Assembly: GCF_018918265.1 (NCBI RefSeq)
Contig: NZ_JAHLQC010000002.1
Coordinates: forward strand, 124,001-188,000
From: Falcatimonas sp. MSJ-15
GTDB taxonomy: Bacteria > Bacillota > Clostridia > Lachnospirales > Lachnospiraceae
Reading direction: 5' to 3'
Length of the DNA stretch: 64,000 nucleotides
The notes under the pieces are model-generated. The model did not search any database. It was not told the DNA's origin and saw only the letters and a program-made list of their open reading frames with translations. Each line of letters opens with the position of its first letter. Positions within the stretch are counted from its first letter, which is position 1. This document shows, in pieces, positions 7,979-16,861 of this stretch. A program made the position numbers and the translations under genes.

Positions 7979-9568
7979 CTGCATACCTTTGTATGTATAA
8001 TATTTTCTTTTTCCAAAAAATGTTGCGGTGATATAGCCACAATCGCAGTTTACTACTGAATCTGCATCATCTATAATATATTCATGATCTTCTATATTAT
8101 AGATCTCATATTTTCCGTTACAGTTCAATATTGTTATGCAGGTTTCACCGTCATAATTCTCTATTACTTTCATTCCATCTCCCTTAAAGATGATATTTCC
8201 CTCACAATCTATTAAAGTCATTACTCCATTAGTACTGCTGCCTATAAAATATACAGCATCATTCGTCTCTGTAAGTTCTTCAACACGATAATACTCATCT
8301 GATACAGTTCTTCCATATATATTAACAAGCTTATATATATCTTTATGCTCTGATACTATACAAGTCTTACAATTATTGTTATTAACAATATCAACTGTAT
8401 CATATCCTTTTTCGTTAATCTGCTTTCCGCTAAAATCATACATATAGAATTTTTTATCTCTGTCAGATCTTACAGCAAATACATTATTTGAGGTAAAAGA
8501 AGTATTCTTATCTAAAGTATACTTACTTATCGTTGCGGTCACGTTTCCATTATTATAGATCTCTACAAATGGTTCTTCTGTTCTCTGTACAGCATATGTA
8601 TTCTTACTATATATATATACACCCTTAATACCTTCTAATATCGCTTCTCCATTTTTAGAATACACTGAGACCAGCCCATTTTTGCTGATTGTAAGCATAT
8701 CATTCTCAAACCTGCAGTCATCAATATCAGATTCATCCTCAATTACTTTTCCATCCGTTATAAAGATTCCCCTTCTTGCATTAGATAGTAATATACATTC
8801 ACTTCCTTCACTCTCTACTGCCTTCTTAATCTTATATACTCCTTCAAACTCTCCTACGATTCCATCAGAAAAAGCATCAATCAGGTAGCTTCTGTTTCCA
8901 TATGTAAATACATAAATATGATCAAGATATACGGCTATGTTCCTGTCATAATCGCTATTTACATATTCTGTAATACATATAATGTCTCCATTATTATTAA
9001 ACAGTTTTATTTCACCACTCTCCTGATTTTCTACCACACACAACACATCCGAAAGCCCATAGACTTTCTCATTATCAGCAGGCTTATATGTCTCCTCACC
9101 ATACATATTAAGTATAACTGATTCTCCTGTAGTGTAAGTAGCTTTGTATAAAGCTCCGGCTCTTGTAATCTTTGAGTACCTCCCATACGGAACTAACATC
9201 TGTCCTGCTGGTGTCATAATTCCATATTCTTTTTTCTCATTACTACATATTCCGGTTCCATATACAAATCTGTAAAGATCTGTTTCTGTACTGCTGCCTT
9301 TGAATTCATATTCTGTTATCCGCTTACCCTGGCTATTAAAAACAGCTAATCGGCCACTGTCATCTGCCATAGTATAATAAGCGTTTTTCCATTTTTTGAA
9401 TGATGAATCAATTGCCAAATCATTGTACCGCATCTCATCAGCCTTATAATAAGCTTTATCCATCCTCTGAAACTCGCCCGCATAATTAGTGTCATATTCT
9501 GTAAAGAGGCAGGCTGAAAATACAACTACTGCAGTAACCCTTGCAATAATTTTTTTAACCTTTTTCAT
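7961..9568 (-). CDS. secreted WG-repeat-like protein
   Basis: A 535-residue exported protein. The N-terminus (MKKVKKIIARVTAVVVFSAC) is a signal peptide with two lysines then a hydrophobic core. FSAC could be a weak lipobox, but Phe at the -3 position is atypical. The rest is about ten loosely repeated beta-hairpin units of 40-50 residues, with cores such as YGIMTPAGQMLVPYG, KLFNNNGDIICI, VSVYSKNGEAILEG and MTLIDCEGNIIFKG, as in WG beta-rich repeat proteins. No catalytic motif is visible. It is divergent from the GH74 gene across 344 bp. Such proteins are thought to be surface binding or scaffold proteins, and the ligand is unknown. Its stop codon lies inside a terminator loop. Confidence 0.7.
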   Translation of the reverse strand: MKKVKKIIARVTAVVVFSACLFTEYDTNYAGEFQRMDKAYYKADEMRYNDLAIDSSFKKWKNAYYTMADDSGRLAVFNSQGKRITEYEFKGSSTETDLYRFVYGTGICSNEKKEYGIMTPAGQMLVPYGRYSKITRAGALYKATYTTGESVILNMYGEETYKPADNEKVYGLSDVLCVVENQESGEIKLFNNNGDIICITEYVNSDYDRNIAVYLDHIYVFTYGNRSYLIDAFSDGIVGEFEGVYKIKKAVESEGSECILLSNARRGIFITDGKVIEDESDIDDCRFENDMLTISKNGLVSVYSKNGEAILEGIKGVYIYSKNTYAVQRTEEPFVEIYNNGNVTATISKYTLDKNTSFTSNNVFAVRSDRDKKFYMYDFSGKQINEKGYDTVDIVNNNNCKTCIVSEHKDIYKLVNIYGRTVSDEYYRVEELTETNDAVYFIGSSTNGVMTLIDCEGNIIFKGDGMKVIENYDGETCITILNCNGKYEIYNIEDHEYIIDDADSVVNCDCGYITATFFGKRKYYTYKGMQINGLE

Positions 9569-9642
9569 ATGACTCTCCTTATCATTACACTTTCTTACTC
9601 CCTTACCTCATGACTGATTATATAGTACCCACTTTTTTAAAA

Positions 9643-9661
9643 CCCCCCCCTTTTAGGGGGG
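9643..9661. other. C8/G6 hairpin in the divergent intergenic region
   Basis: Eight C (9643-9650), TTTTA, then six G (9656-9661) give a GC-pure hairpin in very AT-rich DNA between divergent genes. It lies too far from either gene end to be an obvious terminator. It could insulate the two promoters or be a protein or supercoiling-sensitive site. Confidence 0.4.
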
Positions 9662-9822
9662 AATTTCAAACTTTTTTCAATAATTTGTTTCTACATTTTA
9701 TTTCATTTTTTATATTTTTATTTACTATTCAGTTTTCTTTGTAATTTTGTACACAATAGTACTATTTTCGGTACTATTAATCTTAAAAATAGGAATAAAT
9801 ACTTATACTAAAAAGACATCTT

Positions 9823-9852
9823 TTGACTTAGCAATATGGTAAACTGTATTAG
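9823..9852 (+). promoter_or_regulatory. candidate promoter of the GH74 gene
   Basis: TTGACT at 9823-9828 and TATTAG at 9847-9852 are 18 bp apart, about 60 bp upstream of the GH74 start. The rest of the 9569-9912 gap is AT-rich and holds no gene. Confidence 0.45.
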
Positions 9853-9912
9853 TAGTATTTAGTTTTTAGTACTATATTTTTAAATAATATATAAGACAAG
9901 AGAGGTTTACGA

Positions 9913-12900
9913 ATGAAAAAAAGTGCAAAAATCATCTCAGTAGCATTAAGCCTTACTGTTGCCTTTACAGCCATCTCATGGAACCACTTTCAGAATAATA
10001 CTGTAAGTGCAGCTTCTGCATCTGCAGTTACTACAACTGATGGTTCTTATGAATGGAGCAATGTAAATATTGGCGGCGGCGGATTTGTTACAGGTGTAAT
10101 TCAGACATCTGATCCTAATGTATATTATGCGCGTACTGATGTCGGCGGTGCATACAGATGGAACAACAATAATAAAACATGGATAAGTATCAGTGCTGAT
10201 ATATCCAAAGATACAAGTTCTGCCCTTGGTATTGAATCTATCGCAGTTGATCCTTCTAATTCTAATACTGTATATATGTTTGCAGGACTCCATTATACTA
10301 ACGACAGTAAGAGCTATATATTACGCTCTACTAACGGTGGTAAATCTTTCGAATATATTAGTGTACCATTCAGAGCCCATGGTAATGGACAGGGACGTAA
10401 CACAGGTGAACGACTTATTGTTGATCCTAACAATTCATCAACATTATATTGTGGTACAAGATGGGATGGTATATGGAAATCAACTGATAAAGGCAGCACA
10501 TGGACACAGATAATGAGTGCTCCTTCAACAAGTTATGATTTTGGTGTTGACATGATTATCATTGATAAATCATCTAAAACAATATTTGCAGGTGTTGGCA
10601 ATTCATCTAACAACTTCTACAAATCAACAGATGGTGGCAAGTCATGGACTGACATCTCACTTAGAAATGGATATTTTCCACAGAAATATGATATCTCTAA
10701 TGGTAAACTCTATGTAACTTTTGCAAATAAAACTTATGATACAGCAACAGCCGGTTCTATCGCTGTATATACAATCTCAACTGGCAAATGGCAGACATTA
10801 TATACCAACTCTTCATACGGTCTTGGTGGTATAAGTGTTGATTATAATAATAACAACCGAATGGTGGCAACACTTGTTAATATCTATGCCAAACAGTATT
10901 GGGAAGGCAATAGCACTCCTGTATGGGGAACTAAGATTCTCACATCAACTAATGGAGGTAAGAATTGGACTGAACATACTGCTGATAATAACAATTTAGT
11001 TCTTGACAGTAATGGAAGAGACTGGATTGAATCCAACTCACTTCATTGGTCAGGTGATGTAACTCTTAACCAGGGTAACACAAGCAAAGCTTTTATAACT
11101 TCAGGTGACGGTATATTTGAACTTAGCAATCTATTTACTTCAAAAGCTGTAAAAGCTACATTCATGGTAAATGGTATCGAAGAAAGTGTTCCTCTTGATA
11201 TTGTTGCACCCGCAACCGGTGATGCTGTTCTTGTAGCTGCTGAATTCGATACTGGCGGATACAGACTTACTAATGTAGATTCTTATCCTACAACTTCACT
11301 TGGTAATACAACCGGACATACAACAGGTATTGCCGTATGTCCTACTAATACTAATTTTATGGTATATACCGGAAGATGTTACAAAGATGGAGGATACTAC
11401 TACTTCTTAAGATACTCAACAGATAATGGTGTCTCATGGAAAGAAGTTCCTAATTCACATGGTCTTGGTCAATTAGGCAGCGTTGCTATATCAGCTGATG
11501 GAAGTCATGTATACTGGATGCCTTCATCTAACAGTTCTGAATGGTCAACTAACTATGGTCAGACATTATATACTTTTACATATAAAAATGGTTCATTTAC
11601 AGGATATACTTCAAGACAGATATTCTCATCTTCTACTTCTGGTGTAAGAGTAGTTGCTGATACAGTAACAGCCGGTACAGTATATATATCTTCCGGTGAC
11701 TACTTATACTACAGTACAGATTATGGTAATAACTTTAATAAAGTTGCCAACCCTGACAGCAACAAGAGAATTAACCGAATCACAGCCGTTCCTACTAAAG
11801 CCGGGGAAGTATGGCAGGCTAATGGAGAATGGAGTAATACATCACTTGTAAGATATAAGACAGTTAACGGTCAGATGACAGCTACTGCAATATCTAACGT
11901 ATCAAAATGTGAAGCTGTTGGATTTGGTAAAGCAGCTGATGGTGCTTCATATCCTACTATATATATATGGGGTACTGTTAATGGCACTAATGGTCTATTC
12001 CGTTCAACTAATGAAGGTAATACATGGACAAGAATCAATGATGATTATACACAGTTTGGTGGCGTAGGTAATGGTATGCAGCTTGTTGGTGATATGCGTA
12101 CTTTTGGTACTGTATATATGACAACATCAGGTATGGGTATACGATATGGCAAGTGTACATCTAATTCTTCTCAGAATTCTACTACTGCTACACAGCCAAC
12201 AACTTCTCAGTCAACAGAAGCTACTACTACTGGTTCAGCTTCTTCTACTGCTTATGCCGAACTTACTAATAATGGAATCTATACATTTACTAATGTAAAC
12301 AGTGGCAAATGTCTTGATGTATATAATGGACTTACAGCTGAAGGAAGTAACATAGGCCAGTGGGAAAGCAATGGTCTTAATCCACAGCAGTTTAAAGTGG
12401 TTAAGACTAGTGACGGATATTACAAACTTCTTGCTGCATGTTCTAATTATAAGATGGCTGTTACTGTAAAAGGTGGAAAGAATTCTAACAATACTAATAT
12501 TGAGCTTTCAAAAGATGCTGACAGCGACTCACAAAAATTTGCATTTATTAAGAATTCTGACGGTTCTTACTCTATTGTAACTAAAGTATCAGGATTTAAA
12601 AAAGCTATTGATGTATCAGGTGCCAGCAAAAATAATGGTGCTAATGTAATTCAATACAATAACAAGTACTCTAATAACCAGAAATGGAAACTTTCACTTA
12701 TTACTTCTGAAACTTCAACAGAAAAAGTTACTGAAGCTACTACTGAAAAAGCTACTGAGAAAGTTACTGAAAAAGCGACTGAAGCATCTACCGAAACACC
12801 TACAAGTTCATCTTCTACAGGTAATAAAAATATCTCTTGCACTTATAAAGTAACAAGTGACTGGGGAAGTAGTTTCAGTGCTGAGATTACAGTAACTAAT

Positions 12901-13119
12901 ACTGGTTCAACTACAATAAGTGGATGGACTGTTGAATTTGATTATGGATGTAATATAAACTCATTATGGGGAGCTACTCTAAGCTCATCAAGTAACAATC
13001 ACTATGTTGTTACTAACCCTGCATGGAGTCCAGATTTAGCTCCTGGACAGTCATGTTCAGTATGTTTCATTGCATCAGGCTCATCATCAACACAGCCAGC
13101 TAATTATGTTATCAAATAA
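9913..13119 (+). CDS. secreted GH74 xyloglucanase with RICIN and CBM2 domains
   Basis: A 1068-residue exported enzyme expected to cut xyloglucan, a plant cell-wall beta-glucan. A signal peptide covers about residues 1-35. The GH74 twin seven-bladed propeller runs from about 45 to 750. It opens with WSNVNIGGGGFVTGV and ARTDVGGAYRW and carries many BNR-type blades (STNGGKSF, STDKGSTW, STDGGKSW, STNGGKNW, STDNGVSW). A Ser/Thr linker leads to a ricin-type beta-trefoil at about 780-930 (GKCLDVYNG, NNQKWKLS). A TEKVTEATTEKATEKV-type linker follows at about 935-972. The last 95 residues are a CBM2-like cellulose-binding module with conserved Trp in SGWTVEF, WGATLS and NPAWSPDLAPGQ. No dockerin or sortase signal is seen, so it is probably free or held by its binding modules. 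A promoter lies about 60 bp upstream and a terminator follows at 13263. Confidence 0.93.
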   Translation: MKKSAKIISVALSLTVAFTAISWNHFQNNTVSAASASAVTTTDGSYEWSNVNIGGGGFVTGVIQTSDPNVYYARTDVGGAYRWNNNNKTWISISADISKDTSSALGIESIAVDPSNSNTVYMFAGLHYTNDSKSYILRSTNGGKSFEYISVPFRAHGNGQGRNTGERLIVDPNNSSTLYCGTRWDGIWKSTDKGSTWTQIMSAPSTSYDFGVDMIIIDKSSKTIFAGVGNSSNNFYKSTDGGKSWTDISLRNGYFPQKYDISNGKLYVTFANKTYDTATAGSIAVYTISTGKWQTLYTNSSYGLGGISVDYNNNNRMVATLVNIYAKQYWEGNSTPVWGTKILTSTNGGKNWTEHTADNNNLVLDSNGRDWIESNSLHWSGDVTLNQGNTSKAFITSGDGIFELSNLFTSKAVKATFMVNGIEESVPLDIVAPATGDAVLVAAEFDTGGYRLTNVDSYPTTSLGNTTGHTTGIAVCPTNTNFMVYTGRCYKDGGYYYFLRYSTDNGVSWKEVPNSHGLGQLGSVAISADGSHVYWMPSSNSSEWSTNYGQTLYTFTYKNGSFTGYTSRQIFSSSTSGVRVVADTVTAGTVYISSGDYLYYSTDYGNNFNKVANPDSNKRINRITAVPTKAGEVWQANGEWSNTSLVRYKTVNGQMTATAISNVSKCEAVGFGKAADGASYPTIYIWGTVNGTNGLFRSTNEGNTWTRINDDYTQFGGVGNGMQLVGDMRTFGTVYMTTSGMGIRYGKCTSNSSQNSTTATQPTTSQSTEATTTGSASSTAYAELTNNGIYTFTNVNSGKCLDVYNGLTAEGSNIGQWESNGLNPQQFKVVKTSDGYYKLLAACSNYKMAVTVKGGKNSNNTNIELSKDADSDSQKFAFIKNSDGSYSIVTKVSGFKKAIDVSGASKNNGANVIQYNNKYSNNQKWKLSLITSETSTEKVTEATTEKATEKVTEKATEASTETPTSSSSTGNKNISCTYKVTSDWGSSFSAEITVTNTGSTTISGWTVEFDYGCNINSLWGATLSSSSNNHYVVTNPAWSPDLAPGQSCSVCFIASGSSSTQPANYVIK

Positions 13120-13262
13120 TTATGTTGTTCTTACTAGTATAATTACTAATGAAATGTAATGATTTATACTATGTAATGATTTATAATATGATGATTATTC
13201 GTAATATGTTTTATTGATTAATACAGATTATTGTTCATTATTATATAATATTCTATGATCTA

Positions 13263-13295
13263 AAATAGCGTGTGAGAAATTCTCACACGCTATTT
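13263..13295 (+). terminator. terminator after the GH74 gene
   Basis: A perfect 15-bp stem (13263-13277 and 13281-13295) with a 3-nt AAT loop, A-rich before and T-rich after, stands 143 bp past the GH74 stop. It can also serve the convergent gat operon. Confidence 0.8.
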
Positions 13296-13313
13296 CACTC
13301 TCTACATCTGTAG

Positions 13314-13497
13314 AAGTTCTATCAACCTCTAATTATCTCTGCCTATATAAAAGTTCTATTAATCTCTAATTATCTCTGTCTATATAGAAGTTCTATTAAT
13401 CTCTAATTATCTCTATCTATATAAAAGTTCTATTAGTCTCTAATTATCTCTGCCTATATAAAAGTTCTACTAATCTCTAATTCTATAAGAGTTCTCT
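13314..13497. repeat. 37-bp tandem repeat running into the 3' end of gatB
   Basis: AAGTTCTA recurs at 13314, 13351, 13388, 13425 and 13462, an exact 37-bp period, with CTCTAATTATCTCT and CTATATAAA conserved between. A shortened sixth unit at about 13489 lies inside the gatB coding end and includes its final codons. The gatB TAG is at 13483-13485. Confidence 0.9.
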
Positions 13498-14913
13498 TAA
13501 TATTTCATTAATCTTACCTGGATTAGCTTTGCCTTTCATCTCTTTCATAGTCTGACCTACAAGGAATCCTAATGCCTTTTCTTTACCATTTTTGTAATCG
13601 CTTACTGACTGTGGATTAGCTTCTATTACTGCTTCGATAACACTTCTAAGCTGTCCATCATCATTAACCATCATAAGACCTTTTTCTTTTACATATTCTT
13701 CAGGATCAATATCTTCTTTGAATATCAACTCAAATACTTCTTTTGCAACTGTTCTATTAATCTTACTATCTCCTACAAGTTCAATAAGTTTTGCAAGATT
13801 CTCTGGTGCAAAATCCATATCCTCCGGTTCTTTTTCAGTTTCTTTGAGAAGTCGCATTGCTTCTACCATAAGCCAGTTTGATACTTCTTTTGGTTTTTTA
13901 CATATAGCAACTGTCTCTTCAAAGAGATCTGCCATATGCTTTGATGATGTAAGTATATCAGCATCATACTCCGGAATATCAAATTCTTCTTTATATCTGA
14001 GTCTTTTTTCATCTCTAAGTTCGGGCTGTGCTTTTCTTACCCTCTCTATCCATTCGTCACTAATTATAATAGGTACAAGATCTGGTTCTGGAAAATATCT
14101 ATAATCCTGTGCATCCTCTTTAGAACGCATTGCATATGAATATTCCTTATTATCATCCCATCTTCTTGTCTCCTGAATGACTTTTTTGCCTTCTTCTATA
14201 AGCTCTATCTGTCGTCTTCTCTCTCCTTCAATAGCTCGTGCAATTGCCTTGAATGAGTTAAGATTCTTCATCTCTGTTCTTGTTCCAAATTCCTGTGCTC
14301 CAACTTCTCTTACAGATAAGTTAACATCCGCTCTCATTGAACCTTCCTGAAGCTTACAGTCAGATGCTCCAAGATATTGTATTATAAGTCTTAATTTATC
14401 AAGATATGCTATAACTTCATCTGCACTTCTCATATCAGGTTCTGATACAATCTCTATAAGTGGTACACCTGAACGGTTAAAGTCTACAAGAGAACAGTCT
14501 TCCCACTCATCATGTATAAGCTTACCTGCATCTTCTTCCATATGAATCTCATGAATTCCTATTACTTTCTTATTGCCATTGACATCTATCTCTATACCAC
14601 CATTCCTGCATATTGGATAATATAACTGTGATATCTGATAGTTCTGTGGATTATCAGGATAAAAATAATTCTTACGGTCAAATTTACAATTCTTAGTTAT
14701 TGTACAATTAGTTGCAAGTCCTACTGCCATAGCATATTCAACTACCTGTTTATTAAGTACAGGGAGTGAACCCGGCATACCTGTACATACTGGACATGTA
14801 TGTGTATTGGGAGCTCCACCAAACTTAGTTGAACATCCACAGAATATCTTTGTCTGTGTTGCAAGTTCAACATGAACCTCAAGTCCTATTACTGTTTCAT
14901 ATTGTCTGCTCAT
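13483..14913 (-). CDS. gatB: Asp/Glu-tRNA amidotransferase subunit B
   Basis: Subunit B of the GatCAB complex, which turns Asp-tRNA(Asn) or Glu-tRNA(Gln) into Asn-tRNA or Gln-tRNA. It binds the tRNA and carries the kinase-like activation site. At 476 residues the length is normal. Blocks visible are YETVIGLEVHVELATQTKIFC at the start, CPVCTGMPGSLPVLN, DFNRSGVPLIEIVSEPD and EGSMRADVNLSVR, then the helical and YqeY-type tail ending NEILRELL. The cysteines of the zinc site (CGCS, CPVC) are present. The gene starts 1 bp after gatA stops. The last codons fall in a decayed unit of the 37-bp tandem repeat. Confidence 0.97.
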   Translation of the reverse strand: MSRQYETVIGLEVHVELATQTKIFCGCSTKFGGAPNTHTCPVCTGMPGSLPVLNKQVVEYAMAVGLATNCTITKNCKFDRKNYFYPDNPQNYQISQLYYPICRNGGIEIDVNGNKKVIGIHEIHMEEDAGKLIHDEWEDCSLVDFNRSGVPLIEIVSEPDMRSADEVIAYLDKLRLIIQYLGASDCKLQEGSMRADVNLSVREVGAQEFGTRTEMKNLNSFKAIARAIEGERRRQIELIEEGKKVIQETRRWDDNKEYSYAMRSKEDAQDYRYFPEPDLVPIIISDEWIERVRKAQPELRDEKRLRYKEEFDIPEYDADILTSSKHMADLFEETVAICKKPKEVSNWLMVEAMRLLKETEKEPEDMDFAPENLAKLIELVGDSKINRTVAKEVFELIFKEDIDPEEYVKEKGLMMVNDDGQLRSVIEAVIEANPQSVSDYKNGKEKALGFLVGQTMKEMKGKANPGKINEILRELL

Positions 14914-14914
14914 A

Positions 14915-16390
14915 TTATTTGTCCCCCTTTACAAGTACATCTGAATAAGTTATATCTCTTGTCTTTTCATAAGCAAGTGCTGCATTAAGTATAGACTTTT
15001 CATCAAAACAATTACTAATAAACTGTACACCTATTGGAAGTTTTTTACTATCACTTCCACATGGGACACTGATTCCCGGGAGTCCTGCAAGATTAACTGA
15101 TATTGTATATATATCACCAAGATACATCTTAATTGGATCACTAAGACTGTTGCCAAGTTTTGGTGCTGTTGTCGGTGCTGCCGGTGATAATATAACATCA
15201 TATTTTTCAAAAGCCTTATCAAAAGCTTTTTTAATGAGTGCCTTTGTTCTAAGTGCTTTCATATAATATGCATCATAATAACCTGAACTTAATACGAATG
15301 AACCAAGCATTATTCTTCTCTTTACTTCTGGACCAAATCCTTCTGAACGTGATTTTTTATACATATTATGAAGTCCTTCATATTCTTTGGTTCTATATCC
15401 ATATTTTACACCATCAAATCTCGCAAGGTTCGAGCTTGCTTCTGCTGAAGCAATAATATAATATGCCGGAATAGCATACTCCACAAGACTTAGATCAAAC
15501 TCTTCAACAATTGCACCTTTTTCTTCAAGTGCTTTTGCTGCACCTAAAACTGCTTCTTTAACTTCACTATCAAGTCCTTCTGACAGATAATCTCTTGGAA
15601 TACCTATCTTCATTCCTTTTACATCTCCTGTAAGTTCTGATGTAAAGTCATAGCTGTCTCTTTTAACAGATGTACTGTCCTTAGGATCATAGGATGCTAT
15701 CGCTTCAAGAATTGTCGCACAATCAGTAACATCCTTAGCTATCGGTCCTATCTGATCAAGTGATGAACCATAAGCAATAAGACCATATCTTGATATTGTT
15801 CCATAAGTAGGTTTTAATCCTGTCACACCACAGAATGAACTTGGCTGTCTTATTGAACCACCTGTATCTGAACCAAGTGCTGCTATACATTCTCCTGATG
15901 CAACTGCGGCTGCTGAACCACCTGATGAACCACCCGGAACATGTTCTATATTCCATGGATTCTTAGTTACTCCATACGCTGATGTCTCTGTTGTACTTCC
16001 CATTGCGAACTCATCCATGTTAGTCTTACCTATCACTATTGCACCTGCTGCTTCAAGATTGATAACTGCCTGTGCATCATAAGTTGGTACAAAATTGCCA
16101 AGTATCTTCGAACTACAAGTTGTTAACACATTCTTAGTACACATATTGTCTTTAACTGCAAAAGGTACACCTGCAAGTGGCCCTGTAAGTTCACCTGAAT
16201 CTATCTTTGCCTGAATTTCATCAGCTTTTTTTAATATTGCTTCTTTATCAAGAACTGTAACATAACAGTTAAGTTCCTTTTCTTCTGCTTCTATCTGTTT
16301 TATAACAGCTTCACAAGCTTCTCTTACTGAGATCTCTTTATCCTTAATCTTCTTTCCAAGCTCTACAGCTGTAAGTCTTAATATACTCAT
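14915..16390 (-). CDS. gatA: Asp/Glu-tRNA amidotransferase subunit A
   Basis: Glutaminase subunit of GatCAB, which releases ammonia from glutamine and passes it to subunit B. It is an amidase-signature protein of 491 residues. The Ser-cisSer-Lys triad is readable: Lys in PFAVKDNM near residue 79, and the two serines in GGSSGGSAAAVASG and GSDTGGSIRQPSS near 150-180. The rest follows the family to the C-terminal GVQFISNCFDEKSILNAA. The gene lies 16 bp after gatC and 1 bp before gatB. Confidence 0.97.
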   Translation of the reverse strand: MSILRLTAVELGKKIKDKEISVREACEAVIKQIEAEEKELNCYVTVLDKEAILKKADEIQAKIDSGELTGPLAGVPFAVKDNMCTKNVLTTCSSKILGNFVPTYDAQAVINLEAAGAIVIGKTNMDEFAMGSTTETSAYGVTKNPWNIEHVPGGSSGGSAAAVASGECIAALGSDTGGSIRQPSSFCGVTGLKPTYGTISRYGLIAYGSSLDQIGPIAKDVTDCATILEAIASYDPKDSTSVKRDSYDFTSELTGDVKGMKIGIPRDYLSEGLDSEVKEAVLGAAKALEEKGAIVEEFDLSLVEYAIPAYYIIASAEASSNLARFDGVKYGYRTKEYEGLHNMYKKSRSEGFGPEVKRRIMLGSFVLSSGYYDAYYMKALRTKALIKKAFDKAFEKYDVILSPAAPTTAPKLGNSLSDPIKMYLGDIYTISVNLAGLPGISVPCGSDSKKLPIGVQFISNCFDEKSILNAALAYEKTRDITYSDVLVKGDK

Positions 16391-16406
16391 ACGACACTAC
16401 TCTCCT

Positions 16407-16700
16407 CTACTCTACAGTCTTTGGAACCATATACTGACCATCTTTTTTCGCCGGTGCATTAGCCAACATATCATCTCTATCATCACCATTAGTTACAACA
16501 TCTTCTCTGAATACATTATTAACAGGGAATATATTAATCATTGGTTCAACTCCGTCAGTGTCTAACTCATTTAACATATCTATATAATTAAGCATGTTCT
16601 CCATATCTTTTTTTGCCTGCTCTTTTTCTTCTCCAGACAATTCAAGCTTTGCAAGAATTCCTACATACTCAATTGTCTCATCATCAATTATATGTGCCAT
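16407..16700 (-). CDS. gatC: Asp/Glu-tRNA amidotransferase subunit C
   Basis: Small subunit that holds GatA and GatB together. I place the start at the ATG at 16700 ([20 protein letters not shown]), giving 97 residues, the usual GatC size. GGAG stands about 8 nt upstream. The frame is open 20 codons further, but that stretch lacks a binding site and family similarity. The C-terminal half shows the expected LREDVVTN-like and [14 protein letters not shown] segments. It begins the gatCAB part of the operon, 161 bp after the AspRS gene. Confidence 0.95.
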   Translation of the reverse strand: MAHIIDDETIEYVGILAKLELSGEEKEQAKKDMENMLNYIDMLNELDTDGVEPMINIFPVNNVFREDVVTNGDDRDDMLANAPAKKDGQYMVPKTVE

Positions 16701-16861
16701 TTTCTTCTCTCCTTCTCTATATTCTAATTCATTAAGCATCTGCAATCTTATACTTATCAATAATATACAGTAAAAAATCTTACTCTATTATAAACAATTA
16801 TCCTGGCAATAAAGTCATGTGGCATCTTCTTTACTATAATCTTAATTTCACAATTACCCAA

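Noticed and set aside
13314..13497. CRISPR array
   Set aside because: Units are contiguous and nearly identical over their whole length with no unique spacers and no cas genes. The same holds for the arrays at 1469, 3091 and 21246.
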